Positions 1 to 9,153 of a stretch of 64,000 bases of DNA are shown one piece after another (within the stretch, counting starts at the first letter, position 1; each line of letters opens with the position of its first letter). Position numbers and translations under genes: made by a program. This DNA is from Azospirillum sp. OGB3. Lineage in GTDB: Bacteria > Pseudomonadota > Alphaproteobacteria > Azospirillales > Azospirillaceae. The notes below the pieces were generated by a model. That model was given only the letters and a program-made list of their open reading frames with translations, was not told the DNA's origin and searched no databases. The stretch covers positions 186,001 to 250,000 of the forward strand of contig NZ_JACHYN010000007.1 in the NCBI RefSeq assembly GCF_014192915.1, written 5' to 3'.

Positions 1-18
1 ATCGGAGCCGCCGACGCG

Positions 19-723
19 TCACAGGCCGAGATAGGCCTGCTTCACTGCGGGATCAGCCAGCAACTCCTCGCCCGTGCCGGCCAGAACGACGCGCCCGTTC
101 TCCAGCACATAGGCGCGCTGCGCCAGCTTCAGCGAGGCGGCGACGTTCTGCTCCACCAGGATGATCGTCATGCCTTCGGCGGCGAGAGCGCGGATGGTGC
201 GGAACAACTCCTGCACCATGGTCGGGGAGAGGCCGAGCGACGGCTCGTCGAACATGATCAGGTCGGGCTTGCCCATCAGGCAGCGCCCGATGGCCAGCAT
301 CTGCTGCTCGCCGCCTGACAGGGTGCCGGCGGCCTGCTCCAGACGCTCCCGCAGGCGGGGGAAAAGGGTCAGGACCCGCTCGAACGTCTCTTTCGCCCCG
401 GCGCGGGCGCGCGGAATGACGGCCCCCATCTCCAGATTCTCACGGATGCTGAGCGTCGGGAAGATCTGCCGCCCCTCCGCCACCTGCCCGATGCCGAGGT
501 CGCAGACGACGTGGCTGGGCAGGCCGGCGATGTCCTTGCCGCGGAAGCGGATGGTGCCGCGGGCCGGCTTCAGGATGCCGGAGATGGTGCGGATCAGCGA
601 GGTCTTGCCTGCCCCGTTGGCGCCGACGATGGCGGTCGTCGTGCCCTCCGCCACCGCGATGGACACGCCGTCGAGCGCCTGGGCGTCGCCGTAGTAGAGG
701 TCGAGGTCGGATACGGTCAGCAT
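19..723 (-). CDS. livF: Branched-chain amino acid ABC transporter ATPase (LivF-like)
   Basis: This 234-residue cytoplasmic ATPase would power uptake of branched-chain amino acids or related compounds together with LivG and the LivHM permeases. It shows a Walker A motif (GANGAGKTS, about residue 34), the ABC signature LSGGEQQ (about 136) and Walker B LIMFDEPSLGL. Length is normal for LivF. It ends with the family-typical AYLGL. It is the first gene of a unit running leftward out of the window, although LivF is usually last in its operon, so its partners are either to the left or elsewhere. A urea (UrtE) or amide substrate cannot be excluded. Confidence 0.85.
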   Translation of the reverse strand: MLTVSDLDLYYGDAQALDGVSIAVAEGTTTAIVGANGAGKTSLIRTISGILKPARGTIRFRGKDIAGLPSHVVCDLGIGQVAEGRQIFPTLSIRENLEMGAVIPRARAGAKETFERVLTLFPRLRERLEQAAGTLSGGEQQMLAIGRCLMGKPDLIMFDEPSLGLSPTMVQELFRTIRALAAEGMTIILVEQNVAASLKLAQRAYVLENGRVVLAGTGEELLADPAVKQAYLGL

Positions 724-815
724 GCGGGGTCTTGCGTCGTGGCGGCCATCACAGGGAGGGCCGCCACCTTAGCGCAGGCGCCGCCGGAACCGAACGGGTT
801 TTGCTTCAGCCCAAC

Positions 816-1559
816 CTACTTCAGAAAGAACAGGACGCTCATCGCCAAGCCCACGGCGATGATGCCGGCGCGGAGGATGCGCGACGGGATCTTGCGCCCG
901 ACCCGCGCCCCGACATAGCCGCCGGCCACCGCCGCGATGGTCATCAGCGCGGCGTAGGACCACTCCACCGCCCCGCCAACCGCGTAGGCGGCGACCGCGA
1001 TGGCGGTCAGCACGGCGGAGAACAGGTTCTTCAGGGCGTTCATGGCGTTCAGGTTGGTCATCCCGAACAGGCTCAGCTGCGCCAGCAGCAGGATGCCGAG
1101 GCCGCCGTTGAAGTAGCCGCCATAGACCGACACCGCGAACAGCGTGGCGAGCATCGCCCCCGTCCCGTGCAGCCCCACCGCCCGCAGCCGGGCCGCCAGC
1201 ATGCCGCCGAAGGCGAACAGCGCGGTGGCGACCAGCAGCAGCCAAGGCACGATGCTGCGGAACACCGAGTCCGGCGTGACCAGCAGCAGCGCCGCCCCGA
1301 TCAGCCCGCCGGTCAGGCTGACCACCGACAGCGTGACCAGCCCGACCCCGCCCACCGGCTCCAGGTCATGGCGGTAGCCGTAGACGCCGCTGGCGTAGCC
1401 GGGCAGCAGCGCCACCGTGCCGGTGGCGTTCGCCGCCACCGGAGGAACCCCGGCGTAGATCAGCGCGGGAAGGGTGAGAAAGCTGCCGCCGCCGGCGACC
1501 GCGTTCATCGCCCCGGCCAGGAAGGCCGCGGCGAGCAGGAGCAGGGATGTCGTCACCAT
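816..1559 (-). CDS. TauE/SafE family membrane exporter
   Basis: This is a 247-residue, very hydrophobic protein with about eight predicted membrane segments. The N-terminal GAMNAVAGGGSFLTLP is the typical TauE/SafE first repeat, and the second half carries the matching NGGLGILLL segment. Family members export sulfite, sulfoacetate or other organosulfur anions across the inner membrane; the substrate here is unknown. It is separated from livF by about 90 bases and could be transcribed with it. It is shielded from the acyl-CoA synthetase by a GC-rich palindromic repeat. Confidence 0.85.
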   Translation of the reverse strand: MVTTSLLLLAAAFLAGAMNAVAGGGSFLTLPALIYAGVPPVAANATGTVALLPGYASGVYGYRHDLEPVGGVGLVTLSVVSLTGGLIGAALLLVTPDSVFRSIVPWLLLVATALFAFGGMLAARLRAVGLHGTGAMLATLFAVSVYGGYFNGGLGILLLAQLSLFGMTNLNAMNALKNLFSAVLTAIAVAAYAVGGAVEWSYAALMTIAAVAGGYVGARVGRKIPSRILRAGIIAVGLAMSVLFFLK

Positions 1560-1589
1560 CGTTCGGGCCGTTGTCTTTTCTTGTTGTTT

Positions 1590-1735
1590 TTCGTCCCTCT
1601 CCCGCCTCGGGAGAGGGTGGCGCCGAAGGCGCCGGGTGAGGGTCGCGCGAGGATCGAGGCCTTATTCTTGGCCGCACCCTCACCCTCCCGCCGCTGTGCG
1701 GCGGGTCCCTCCCTCCCCTGGGACGGGAGAGAAGT
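1590..1735. repeat. GC-rich intergenic palindromic repeat
   Basis: Three nested inverted repeats fill this gap. One is CCCTCTCCCG at 1595-1604 paired with its complement at 1608-1617. The second is GGCGCC-GAA-GGCGCC just after. The third is CCCGCCGC-TGT-GCGGCGGG near 1688-1706. The style matches the elements at about 15146, 17031 and 24828 in this window. No T tract follows on either strand, so a simple intrinsic terminator is unlikely. Confidence 0.55.
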
Positions 1736-1743
1736 TTGGAGAG

Positions 1744-3360
1744 TTACCCCCGCCCCCGCAGCTCGCGGCGGATGATCTTGCCGGTGGTCGTCATGGGCAG
1801 GCTGTCCACGAACTCCACGGCGCGCGGGTACTCGTGGGCGGCCAGCCGCGTCTTCACATGGGCCTGGATCTCCGCCGCCAGTTCGTCGCTGGGCCGCACG
1901 CCGTCCTGGAGGACGATGAAGGCCTTCACGATCTCGGTGCGCAGGGGATCGGGCACACCGACCACGGCGGCCATGCGGACGGCGGGGTGGCCGATCAGGC
2001 AATCCTCGATCTCGCCGGGGCCGATGCGGTAGCCGGCGGACGTGATGACGTCGTCGTCACGCCCGACGAAGCGGATGTAGCCGTCCGCGTCCAGCTCGCC
2101 CTGGTCGCCGGTGACCAGCCAGTCCCCGATGAACTTCGCCGCCGTGGCCTCCGGGTTGTTCCAGTATTGCAGGAACATCACCGGGTCCGGGCGGCGCACG
2201 GCGATCAGGCCGATCTCGCCGGGCGGGAGGCGCTTGCCATCCCCATCGATCACCGCCACGTCGTGGCCGGGCGCCGGGCGGCCCATGACGCCGGGCTTGG
2301 GCGGCATGACCGTGGCGCAGGAGGACACGATCATGTTGCACTCGGTCTGGCCGTAGAACTCGTTGATGGTCAGCCCGAAGGTCTGACGGCCCCAGTCGAG
2401 AAGCTCGGCCCCCAGCGTCTCGCCGCCGCTGGCGACGGAGCGCATGCTGTAATTCCAGCGCGTCTGCGGGTCCTTCACCGCGCGCATCATCTTCAGCGCG
2501 GTCGGCGGCAGGAAGGCGTTGCGCACCTGGAAATCGGCGATCAGGCGGAAGGCCTCCTCCGCGTCGAACTTCTCGAAGCGGTGGGAGACGACGGTCACGC
2601 CATGGTGCCAGGCGGGCATCAGCACGTCGAGCAACCCGCCGATCCACGCCCAGTCCGCCGGGGTCCAGATGCGGTCGCCCGGCTGCGGGAACAGGTCGTG
2701 GGAGATCTCCACCCCCGGCAGATGGCCGAGCAGCACCCGGTGCGCGTGCAGGGCACCCTTGGGCTGGCCGGTGGTGCCGGAGGTGTAGATGATCACCGCC
2801 GGGTCGTCCGCCGCCGTGTCCACCGGCGTGAAATCCTCCGACGCCGCTTTGACCAGCGCGTGCCAGTCCAGCTCGCCCTCCCCGGCCTCGTCGATGCGCA
2901 GGACGAGTTTCAGCTCGGGCAGGCGGTCGCGGATCTGGGCGATCTTGGCCGCCCCCACGGCGTCGGTCACCACCGCCCGCGCCCCGCAATTGCCGAGGCG
3001 GTATTCCAACGCCTCCACCCCGAACAGCGAGAAGAGGGGAACGGCGACGCCACCCATCTTGTAGACGGCGACGTGGCTGACTGCGGTCTCCGGCGCCTGG
3101 GGCAGCAGGATGCCCACCCGGTCGCCGCGCGCCACCCCATGGGCGGCCAGCGCGTTGGCGAGGCGGTTCGACAGGCGCCGGATGTCGGCGAAGCTGTGGG
3201 TCTCCACCGCGCCGTCGCGGCGCTTGTGGATCAGGGCGGTGCGGTCCGGATCGCGCTCCGCCCACTTGTCGCAGACGTCCACGCCGATGTTGTAACGCTC
3301 CGGCACCGACCAGACGAAACGGTCGCGCAGGCCCTCGTAGCTGTCCGCTTCCGGCAGCAT
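1744..3360 (-). CDS. AMP-dependent acyl-CoA synthetase
   Basis: This 538-residue ANL-superfamily enzyme activates a carboxylic acid with ATP and ligates it to CoA. Visible motifs are the P-loop YTSGTTGQPKGALHAH, the A5/A8-type GYRIGPGEIED and the C-terminal catalytic-lysine motif TTTGKIIRREL close to the end. Overall it resembles acetyl- or medium-chain acyl-CoA synthetases, but the substrate cannot be read. The ATG at 3360 was chosen because GGGAGGAAAAGC lies directly upstream and the alignment-like start MLPEADSY fits. The frame stays open 28 codons further up without a ribosome site. Confidence 0.85.
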   Translation of the reverse strand: MLPEADSYEGLRDRFVWSVPERYNIGVDVCDKWAERDPDRTALIHKRRDGAVETHSFADIRRLSNRLANALAAHGVARGDRVGILLPQAPETAVSHVAVYKMGGVAVPLFSLFGVEALEYRLGNCGARAVVTDAVGAAKIAQIRDRLPELKLVLRIDEAGEGELDWHALVKAASEDFTPVDTAADDPAVIIYTSGTTGQPKGALHAHRVLLGHLPGVEISHDLFPQPGDRIWTPADWAWIGGLLDVLMPAWHHGVTVVSHRFEKFDAEEAFRLIADFQVRNAFLPPTALKMMRAVKDPQTRWNYSMRSVASGGETLGAELLDWGRQTFGLTINEFYGQTECNMIVSSCATVMPPKPGVMGRPAPGHDVAVIDGDGKRLPPGEIGLIAVRRPDPVMFLQYWNNPEATAAKFIGDWLVTGDQGELDADGYIRFVGRDDDVITSAGYRIGPGEIEDCLIGHPAVRMAAVVGVPDPLRTEIVKAFIVLQDGVRPSDELAAEIQAHVKTRLAAHEYPRAVEFVDSLPMTTTGKIIRRELRGRG

Positions 3361-3523
3361 GCTTTTCCTCCCGACAGGTTCTTGCCGGCCGCTTGGACGC
3401 GGCCATTTGGTTTCATCATAGGGGCAACGGCGGCGATCCGTCACGCGGACGGAATAGTTTGCGGGGCTGCCATGTTCATCAAGGCAAATTTGTCAGAACA
3501 GGTTCCGTTCCGTGGGGTTCGAG

Positions 3524-4063
3524 ATGAAGGCCAAGGGGATCGTTGCGGTTGTGTTGTCCGTGGGCCTGCTGGCCGGCTGCGCCAGCCCCTATGGTTACGG
3601 CTATGGCGGCAGCGGGTATGGGGCGAATTACGGTGGCGGCTATGGCTACGCCCCCGGCTATGGCAACAAGGCGACGGCGGGCACGCTGCTCGGCGGCGTG
3701 GCCGGCGGCCTCGCCGGGTCGCGCTTCGGTGGCGGCACCGGCAAGCTGGTGGCGGTCGGCATCGGCACGCTGCTCGGCGCCGCGCTGGGCAACGCCGCCG
3801 GCCAGTCGATGGACCGTGCCGACCTGATGTACGCGCAGCAGGCGGCGGGACAGGCCTACATGGCGCCGACGGGCGCCACCGTGCAGTGGAACAACCCGCA
3901 GACCGGCAATTGGGGAAGCTACACCCCGACCCGCGACGGCACCGGCCCCTATGGCGAGCCGTGCCGGGAGTTCCAGACCAGCATCGTGGTCGGCGGGCAG
4001 CTCCAGCAGGGCTACGGCACCGCCTGCCGTCAAGCGGACGGCAGCTGGCGCATGGTGAGCTGA
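3524..4063 (+). CDS. Glycine-zipper lipoprotein (surface-antigen type)
   Basis: This 179-residue envelope protein starts MKAKGIVAVVLSVGLLAGC, a clear lipoprotein signal peptide with lipobox LAGC. A Gly/Tyr-rich stretch (residues about 22-50) follows. Then comes a glycine-zipper hairpin (GTLLGGVAGGLAG and GIGTLLGAALGNAAG), and a C-terminal beta domain ends in YGTACRQADGSWRMVS, as in the Rickettsia 17-kDa/Lpp0805 group. It probably sits in the outer membrane. A GTG four codons upstream is possible, but the ATG starts the canonical signal peptide. Confidence 0.8.
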   Translation: MKAKGIVAVVLSVGLLAGCASPYGYGYGGSGYGANYGGGYGYAPGYGNKATAGTLLGGVAGGLAGSRFGGGTGKLVAVGIGTLLGAALGNAAGQSMDRADLMYAQQAAGQAYMAPTGATVQWNNPQTGNWGSYTPTRDGTGPYGEPCREFQTSIVVGGQLQQGYGTACRQADGSWRMVS

Positions 4064-4108
4064 CGCGCGCTCTTCAGCCATGCGGTGAAATGCTTTACAC
4101 AAGCGGGC

Positions 4109-6271
4109 ATGGCGACGATCAAGGACGTGCTGGCCGCGGCGCTGGCCCATCATCAGGCCGGGCGGCTGGCGCAAGCCGCCGCCGGCTATCAGGCCGTCCT
4201 CGACACGCTGCCCGACCATGCGGACGCGCTGCATCTGCTGGGCGTCGTCTATCTCCAGGCCGGACACCCGGCGGAGGCCGAGCCGCGCATCCGCGCCGCC
4301 CTCCGTGCCGACGCGACCGTCGCCGACTATCACGACAACCTCGGCAGCGCGCTGCGCGCGCTGGACCGGGCGGCCGAGGCGGCGGACTCCCACCGCGCGG
4401 CGATCCGCCTGCGCCCGGCCTTCGCGCAGGCCCATTACAACCTCGGCAACGCGCTGGACCGGCTCGGCCGGCTGGAGGAGGCCGCCGACGCCTACCGGCA
4501 GGCCGCCGCGCTGCGCCCCGGCTACGCGCGGGCGCGCTTCAACCTCGGCAACACGCTGACGGCGCTCGGCCGGCTGGCCGAGGCGGACGACGCCTTCCGC
4601 GCCGCGCTGGCCGACGATCCCGGATTCGGGGAGGCGCACGCCAACCGCGCCTCGCTGATGTTGCAACGCGGCCGGGCGGCGGAGGCGGACCGGGCCTTGC
4701 GCCGGGCGTTGGCCTTGCGCCCCGGCCACGCCACGGCCCTCGCCAACCTGTCGGCCGCCTTGCTGGCCCTCGACGCCCCCATGGACGCCGAGCGGGCGGC
4801 GCGCCGCGCCGAATCCGTGCGCCCGGACTTCGCGGAGGCCGCGCTCCGCCGGGGCGACGCGCTGCAAAAGCGCAACCGTCTGGCCGAGGCCGGCCGCGCC
4901 TACGCCCGGGCCGCCGCCCTGTGCCCCGATCTGGCGGAGGCCCACGCGAACCTCGCGCTGGTGCTCCAAACGCAGGGCGATCTGAACGGGGCGGAGGCCG
5001 GCTATCGTCGCGCGCTGGCCCTGCGGCCCGATCTGGCCGAGGTGCGCTCCAACCGCGCCTATCTGGAACTGTTCCGCCCCGGTGTGACGCTGGCCCGCGT
5101 GCTGGAGGCACACCGGAGTTGGGACGCCGTGCACGGCGCACCGCTGCGGGCCGAATGGGGTTCGCACGCGCCAAGGCTGCGGGATGACTCCCGTCCGCTG
5201 CGCGTCGGCATCCTGTCCGGCGACTTCCGCCGCCATCCGGCGGGGCAGTTCGCGGTGCGGGCGGTGGAGGCGCTGCCGAAGTTCGGCGTCGATCTGACCC
5301 TCTACGCCAACCAGTTGGAGACGGACGACCTCACCGACCGCTTCCGCGCCGCGGCGGCGCGCTGGGTGCCGGTCGCCGACCGGACCGACGCTGAACTTGC
5401 AACATTGATCCGCGACGACCGGCTGGACGTGCTGATCGACCTCGCCGGTCACAACGCCCGCGGGCGGCTGGGCGTCTTCGCGCGCAAGCCGGCGCCGGTG
5501 CAGGTGGCGTGGTCGGGCTACATGGCGACCACCGGGCTCGCCGCCATGGACGCGCTGGTCGCCGACGCCCACCATGTGCCGGAGGGGGCGGAGCGCTTCT
5601 ACGGCGAGCGCATCCTGCGCATGCCCGGCGCCTTCATCGCCTACGACCCGCCGCCGGACGCGCCGGAGCCCGGCCCGCCGCCCTGTTTGACCGGCCAGCC
5701 CGTCACCTTCGGCGTCTTCAACATCCTGACCAAGCTGACCGACGAGGTTCTGTCCACCTGGGCCGCCCTGCTCGCCCGCCTGCCCGAGTCGCGCCTGCTG
5801 CTCAAGACCAAGGCGCTGTCCTGCCCGGAAACCGCCGCCCAGTGGCGCGGGCGACTGGCCGCGGTGGGCATCGCGCCGGAGCGGCTGATCCTGGCCGGGG
5901 CAACCGGCAGCCGCGACCATATGGGCTGGTGCGCCCGCGTCGACGTGGCGCTGGACCCCTTCCCCTTCGCCGGCAGCACGACGACGCTGGAGACGCTGTG
6001 GATGGGCGTGCCGGTCGTCACCCTGCCCGGCGAGACCTTCTCCAGCCGCCACTCCCTGGCTTTCCTGAGCGTGGTGGGGGTGGAGGGCTGCGTCGCCCGC
6101 GACCCGGCGGATTATGTGGGCCTCGCTGCCGCCTGGGCCGCCGACACAGATCGGTTGGCGGCGCTGCGCCGGACCCTGCGCCCGCGCATGGCGGCCGGAC
6201 CGCTGTGCGACGGGCAAGGTCTGGCCAAAGCCTTGGCGAAGTCTCTGCGGGATTTGACGCAAGGAACCTAG
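4109..6271 (+). CDS. TPR protein with SPINDLY/OGT-type glycosyltransferase domain (GT41)
   Basis: This 720-residue protein has two halves. Residues about 1-330 are roughly nine TPR units (for example AHYNLGNALDRLGRLEEAADAY). The remainder is an O-GlcNAc-transferase-like GT41 catalytic domain, with GILSGDFRRHPAGQF, DVLIDLAGHNARGRLGVF, SGYMATTG, and the donor-site region DVALDPFPFAGSTTTLE followed by WMGVPVVTLPG. It would transfer a sugar to protein Ser/Thr in the cytoplasm. The start at ATG 4109 mirrors the start of the TPR gene at 8306 (MVTLRDAL versus MATIKDVL). The nearby TPR-glycosyltransferase and GT2 suggest a protein-glycosylation group, possibly for flagellin (inference). Confidence 0.85.
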   Translation: MATIKDVLAAALAHHQAGRLAQAAAGYQAVLDTLPDHADALHLLGVVYLQAGHPAEAEPRIRAALRADATVADYHDNLGSALRALDRAAEAADSHRAAIRLRPAFAQAHYNLGNALDRLGRLEEAADAYRQAAALRPGYARARFNLGNTLTALGRLAEADDAFRAALADDPGFGEAHANRASLMLQRGRAAEADRALRRALALRPGHATALANLSAALLALDAPMDAERAARRAESVRPDFAEAALRRGDALQKRNRLAEAGRAYARAAALCPDLAEAHANLALVLQTQGDLNGAEAGYRRALALRPDLAEVRSNRAYLELFRPGVTLARVLEAHRSWDAVHGAPLRAEWGSHAPRLRDDSRPLRVGILSGDFRRHPAGQFAVRAVEALPKFGVDLTLYANQLETDDLTDRFRAAAARWVPVADRTDAELATLIRDDRLDVLIDLAGHNARGRLGVFARKPAPVQVAWSGYMATTGLAAMDALVADAHHVPEGAERFYGERILRMPGAFIAYDPPPDAPEPGPPPCLTGQPVTFGVFNILTKLTDEVLSTWAALLARLPESRLLLKTKALSCPETAAQWRGRLAAVGIAPERLILAGATGSRDHMGWCARVDVALDPFPFAGSTTTLETLWMGVPVVTLPGETFSSRHSLAFLSVVGVEGCVARDPADYVGLAAAWAADTDRLAALRRTLRPRMAAGPLCDGQGLAKALAKSLRDLTQGT

Positions 6272-6313
6272 CCTTTCCGGATAGGACGCCTCCATTTCCT
6301 AAATTGGGGGTTG

Positions 6314-6336
6314 TTTCGTCACTGAATTTTCGTCAC
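6314..6336 (+). promoter_or_regulatory. Direct repeat of TTTCGTCAC upstream of a small gene
   Basis: TTTCGTCAC occurs at 6314-6322 and again at 6328-6336, 14 bases apart. It lies in a locally AT-rich stretch about 50 bases before the small Cys-rich gene. The layout fits a regulator binding site, but the protein is unknown. Confidence 0.3.
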
Positions 6337-6385
6337 ATGTTGTATATCAGATTCATCAAGGGTCGTGACGCCCAGGGAGTCCTGG

Positions 6386-6631
6386 ATGCTGAACCTTTCG
6401 GCTGTCCGCACGGCCATCGAGGACGTGGAGCAGGCCATTGCGGCGACGCTGGCGCCGGAAACGCTGACCGCCAAAACGGTGACCGCCAACCGGCGGGCGC
6501 TGGCACGCCTTTACTCCGCCTACGCCCAGGGCGTCCTCAAGCGGCACGGCATTGCCGTGGATCTGGACGACGTCTGCGGGCAATGCTGCCGCGACTGCCC
6601 GGACGGCCGTTGCGCCCGGCTTCCCTCCTGA
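6386..6631 (+). CDS. Small Cys-rich hypothetical protein
   Basis: This 81-residue protein of unknown function has an amphipathic helical N-terminus (MLNLSAVRTAIEDVEQAIAA). Its C-terminus carries a cysteine cluster CGQCCRDCPDGRC that could bind a metal or form disulfides. There is no signal peptide. The ATG at 6386 follows GGGAG with good spacing; a GTG seven codons earlier is the alternative. Its stop is one base from the stop of the convergent TPR gene. It sits in the glycosylation group, but no function follows from that. Confidence 0.6.
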   Translation: MLNLSAVRTAIEDVEQAIAATLAPETLTAKTVTANRRALARLYSAYAQGVLKRHGIAVDLDDVCGQCCRDCPDGRCARLPS

Positions 6632-6632
6632 G

Positions 6633-8306
6633 TCACTTCTCCCCGATGAAGCGGACCCAGGGGAAGTCCAGAACGTCGAACCAGCGCACACTCAGCCCCT
6701 CCCCACGCCGTTGCAGCGCGTCGAACACCGCGAAGGGCGCGGCCTGATCCAGCATCCAGAACCCGCGCCCCTCCCGCAGAAAGGCCCCGATGTAGGCCGC
6801 GGTCAGCGCCAGGAAGGCACGGCCCCGCGGAGTCGGCTGGAACGCCGCGAAGCAGACGGTGATCTCCCGCGTCGGGCCGCGCCAACGGGCGTCGCGCAGC
6901 AGCCCGACGTCGGCTCCGTCCAGAAGCGCCGCCAGCGCATCAAGCCCCCCGGTCAGCGTGCAATCGGCATCCAGATGCAGCAGGGGCCGCCCCCAGCGGG
7001 CCATAAGCTGGTGCCAGCGCAGGAAGCGGATGCAGGCGTAGTAGGTGGTGCGGCGGTGCTCATCCCAACCCGCGAAGTCAATTCCTTCCCGGCTGATTCC
7101 CAGCGGCAGGCGCTCCCGCCGCCGGGCGAGGTCGGCAAGCGTCTCCGGCGAGGGATTCACGACATGGACGTGGACCGCCACGCCGCCGCCCGCCGCCGCC
7201 ACCGAATCGAGCAGGCCCGTGGCGAAGCGCCGGTAATAGCCGTCGTCGCAGGACACCGCCAGCAGCGGTCCGCTCCCGGCGGGTGGTTCAGCCAGCAGTT
7301 CCAGCGACGGGAAGGAGTCCAGCAGGGTGTCCGCGTCGGGAAGCCCGTCCAGCCCCCGCCGTCCAGCCCGTACCATCGACCACAGGCGCAGTTCGAAATC
7401 CGCCTCCACCTCTGACGGCGTAAAGCGCCGGGAGACGCGCCCCATGAAGCGGGCGGCGAGATCCGTCCGTCCGCGCCGGTAGAAGCGGTAGGCGACCACG
7501 GCCGCCGCCCGCGTGTCGCGCGGGTTGCGGCGCAGGACCGTCAGGGCGGTGCGGGCGGCGCGGTCCAACAGCCATTCCGGCGCCTGCCCGGCCTGGACGA
7601 GCGAAAGCGCCGTCCCGAGCAGCGCGTCCGCCGCCGCCCCATGCCCCGGATCGACGGCGTGCGCGCGGGTCAGGGCGCGCCCCGCGCGCTCCACCAATTC
7701 CGGGTCGAGGCGCCGGGCGTGCGACAGAGGGCGGTCCAGCCCGGCGTCGGCGAGCGCGCTCACGGCGGCATTGTGCAGCGCGTCGGGAAGGGCGGGCGCC
7801 AGGGCCACGGCCTGCCGGCGCAGCCGCGCCGCGTCCTCCGCCCGGCCCAGCGCGGCCAAGGCGTTGGCGCGGTTGATGCGCGCCTCGGCGAAGTCGGGCC
7901 GCTGGGCCAGCGTCTGGGCGAAGGCCGTCGCCGCACCCGCCGCGTCCCCACGCTCCAGCCGCAGCGAGCCCAGCGCGAAGGCGATCTGGACATCCTCGGG
8001 GTCGAGCGCCGCCGTGCGGGCGAAGGCGCACTCCGCCGCCTCGGGCTGCCCCGCCGCGCGCAGGGACCGCGCCAGATTGCCGAGGAAATCGGCGTCGCCG
8101 GGCAGCAGCGCCACGGCGCGGCGCAACAGCGGCAGCGCCGCGCCGGGGTGGCCGCTCTGGCTTTCCAGAACACCCAACAGGTGAAGCGCGTCGGGATGGC
8201 CCGGCTGGCTGCGCAGGATGCTATGATAGAGGGGCCGGGCCGCGTCCAGCCGGCCCGCCTGATGGTGGCCGACCGCGGCGGCCAGGGCATCCCGAAGTGT
8301 CACCAT
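6633..8306 (-). CDS. TPR protein with C-terminal glycosyltransferase-like domain
   Basis: In this 557-residue protein, residues 1-230 are TPR units (HPDALHLLGVLESQSGHPG and similar). Residues about 340-557 form a nucleotide-diphospho-sugar-transferase-like fold, with a DxD-type motif in LLHLDADCTLTGG that would bind metal and donor sugar. The start MVTLRDALAAAVGHHQAGRL is closely similar to the OGT-like neighbour, implying duplication of the TPR front end onto a different catalytic domain. It is probably cytoplasmic. The acceptor is unknown. It runs divergently from the GT2 gene at 8389. Confidence 0.75.
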   Translation of the reverse strand: MVTLRDALAAAVGHHQAGRLDAARPLYHSILRSQPGHPDALHLLGVLESQSGHPGAALPLLRRAVALLPGDADFLGNLARSLRAAGQPEAAECAFARTAALDPEDVQIAFALGSLRLERGDAAGAATAFAQTLAQRPDFAEARINRANALAALGRAEDAARLRRQAVALAPALPDALHNAAVSALADAGLDRPLSHARRLDPELVERAGRALTRAHAVDPGHGAAADALLGTALSLVQAGQAPEWLLDRAARTALTVLRRNPRDTRAAAVVAYRFYRRGRTDLAARFMGRVSRRFTPSEVEADFELRLWSMVRAGRRGLDGLPDADTLLDSFPSLELLAEPPAGSGPLLAVSCDDGYYRRFATGLLDSVAAAGGGVAVHVHVVNPSPETLADLARRRERLPLGISREGIDFAGWDEHRRTTYYACIRFLRWHQLMARWGRPLLHLDADCTLTGGLDALAALLDGADVGLLRDARWRGPTREITVCFAAFQPTPRGRAFLALTAAYIGAFLREGRGFWMLDQAAPFAVFDALQRRGEGLSVRWFDVLDFPWVRFIGEK

Positions 8307-8388
8307 GCCGCCTGTCTACACGCGCCGCCGGGCCGGAGTCCATGCGGCGCTGCGATCCGGGGCGTCACCCGTTGCTTGAGGAGAGACC

Positions 8389-9153
8389 ATGGCCGACCGG
8401 CCGCTCGTCAGCGTCATCACGCCAAGCTGGGGACGGGAGGACGTCCTGCCGCTGTGCCACGCCCGCGTGCTGTCGCAGACCGTCCCCGACATCGAATGGC
8501 TGGTGTTCGACGACAGCCCGCGCCCGTCCGCCTATCTCCAGCCGCTCGCCGGGCCGCGGCTGAAGTATTTCTATTCGCCGCGCCGCTATGCCGTCGGGGA
8601 GAAGCGCAACATCCTGGCCGAGCACGCGCGCGGCGAGATCATCGTCCATTTCGACGACGACGACTTCTACGCGCCCACCTATGTGGAGCGGCTGCTCGGC
8701 TGGTTGGAAGCGGGCCACGACGCGGTGACCCTGTCCGGCTGGTTCCTGCACAGCGCGGTGCACGGAACCTTCGGCTACTGGGACACGGCGCGCGGCGGGT
8801 CCCACCATCGCTGGGGCCGGACGACCCGCGCCTATGTGGAGGCGCCGGAGACGCTGCCGTCCGACGACAATCTGCTGGGCTACGGCTTCTCTTACGCCTA
8901 CCGGCGGTCGGTGTGGGAGGTGGTGCGCTTCCCACCGGTCAACGCCTGCGAGGACGCCCCATTCATGAAGAGCGCGCGGGAGCATTTCCGCGTCGCCGCC
9001 TTTCCGGACGCCGAAGGGCTGTGCCTGCACACCCTGCACGCCCGCAGCACCAGCCTGTGCCTGCCGCAGTACGAACTGCCGCCCCTGCTGCTGGAGCGCC
9101 TGTTCGGGCCGGAGATCGCGCCTTACACGGGGGGTAGGCCGGGTCAGACCTGA
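8389..9153 (+). CDS. Glycosyltransferase family 2
   Basis: This 254-residue GT-A enzyme starts PLVSVITPSWGRED, with nucleotide binding at VFDD and the metal-binding acidic cluster VHFDDDDFYAP (about residues 83-93). It lacks membrane segments, so it is a cytosolic transferase adding a sugar from an NDP donor to an unknown acceptor. GAGGAG lies 8 bases before the ATG. It is divergent from the TPR-glycosyltransferase, and the two may modify the same product. The last codons overlap the small minus-strand gene ending at 9144. Confidence 0.8.
   Translation: MADRPLVSVITPSWGREDVLPLCHARVLSQTVPDIEWLVFDDSPRPSAYLQPLAGPRLKYFYSPRRYAVGEKRNILAEHARGEIIVHFDDDDFYAPTYVERLLGWLEAGHDAVTLSGWFLHSAVHGTFGYWDTARGGSHHRWGRTTRAYVEAPETLPSDDNLLGYGFSYAYRRSVWEVVRFPPVNACEDAPFMKSAREHFRVAAFPDAEGLCLHTLHARSTSLCLPQYELPPLLLERLFGPEIAPYTGGRPGQT

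Noticed and set aside
1474..5187. 1237-codon open frame spanning the acyl-CoA synthetase region
   Set aside because: It runs across several real genes, including intergenic repeats, with low-complexity Arg/Gly/Ala content; the real frames carry recognisable families.
3479..6295. 938-codon frame antisense to the OGT-like gene
   Set aside because: Shadow of a TPR repeat gene; the regularity comes from repeats on the other strand.
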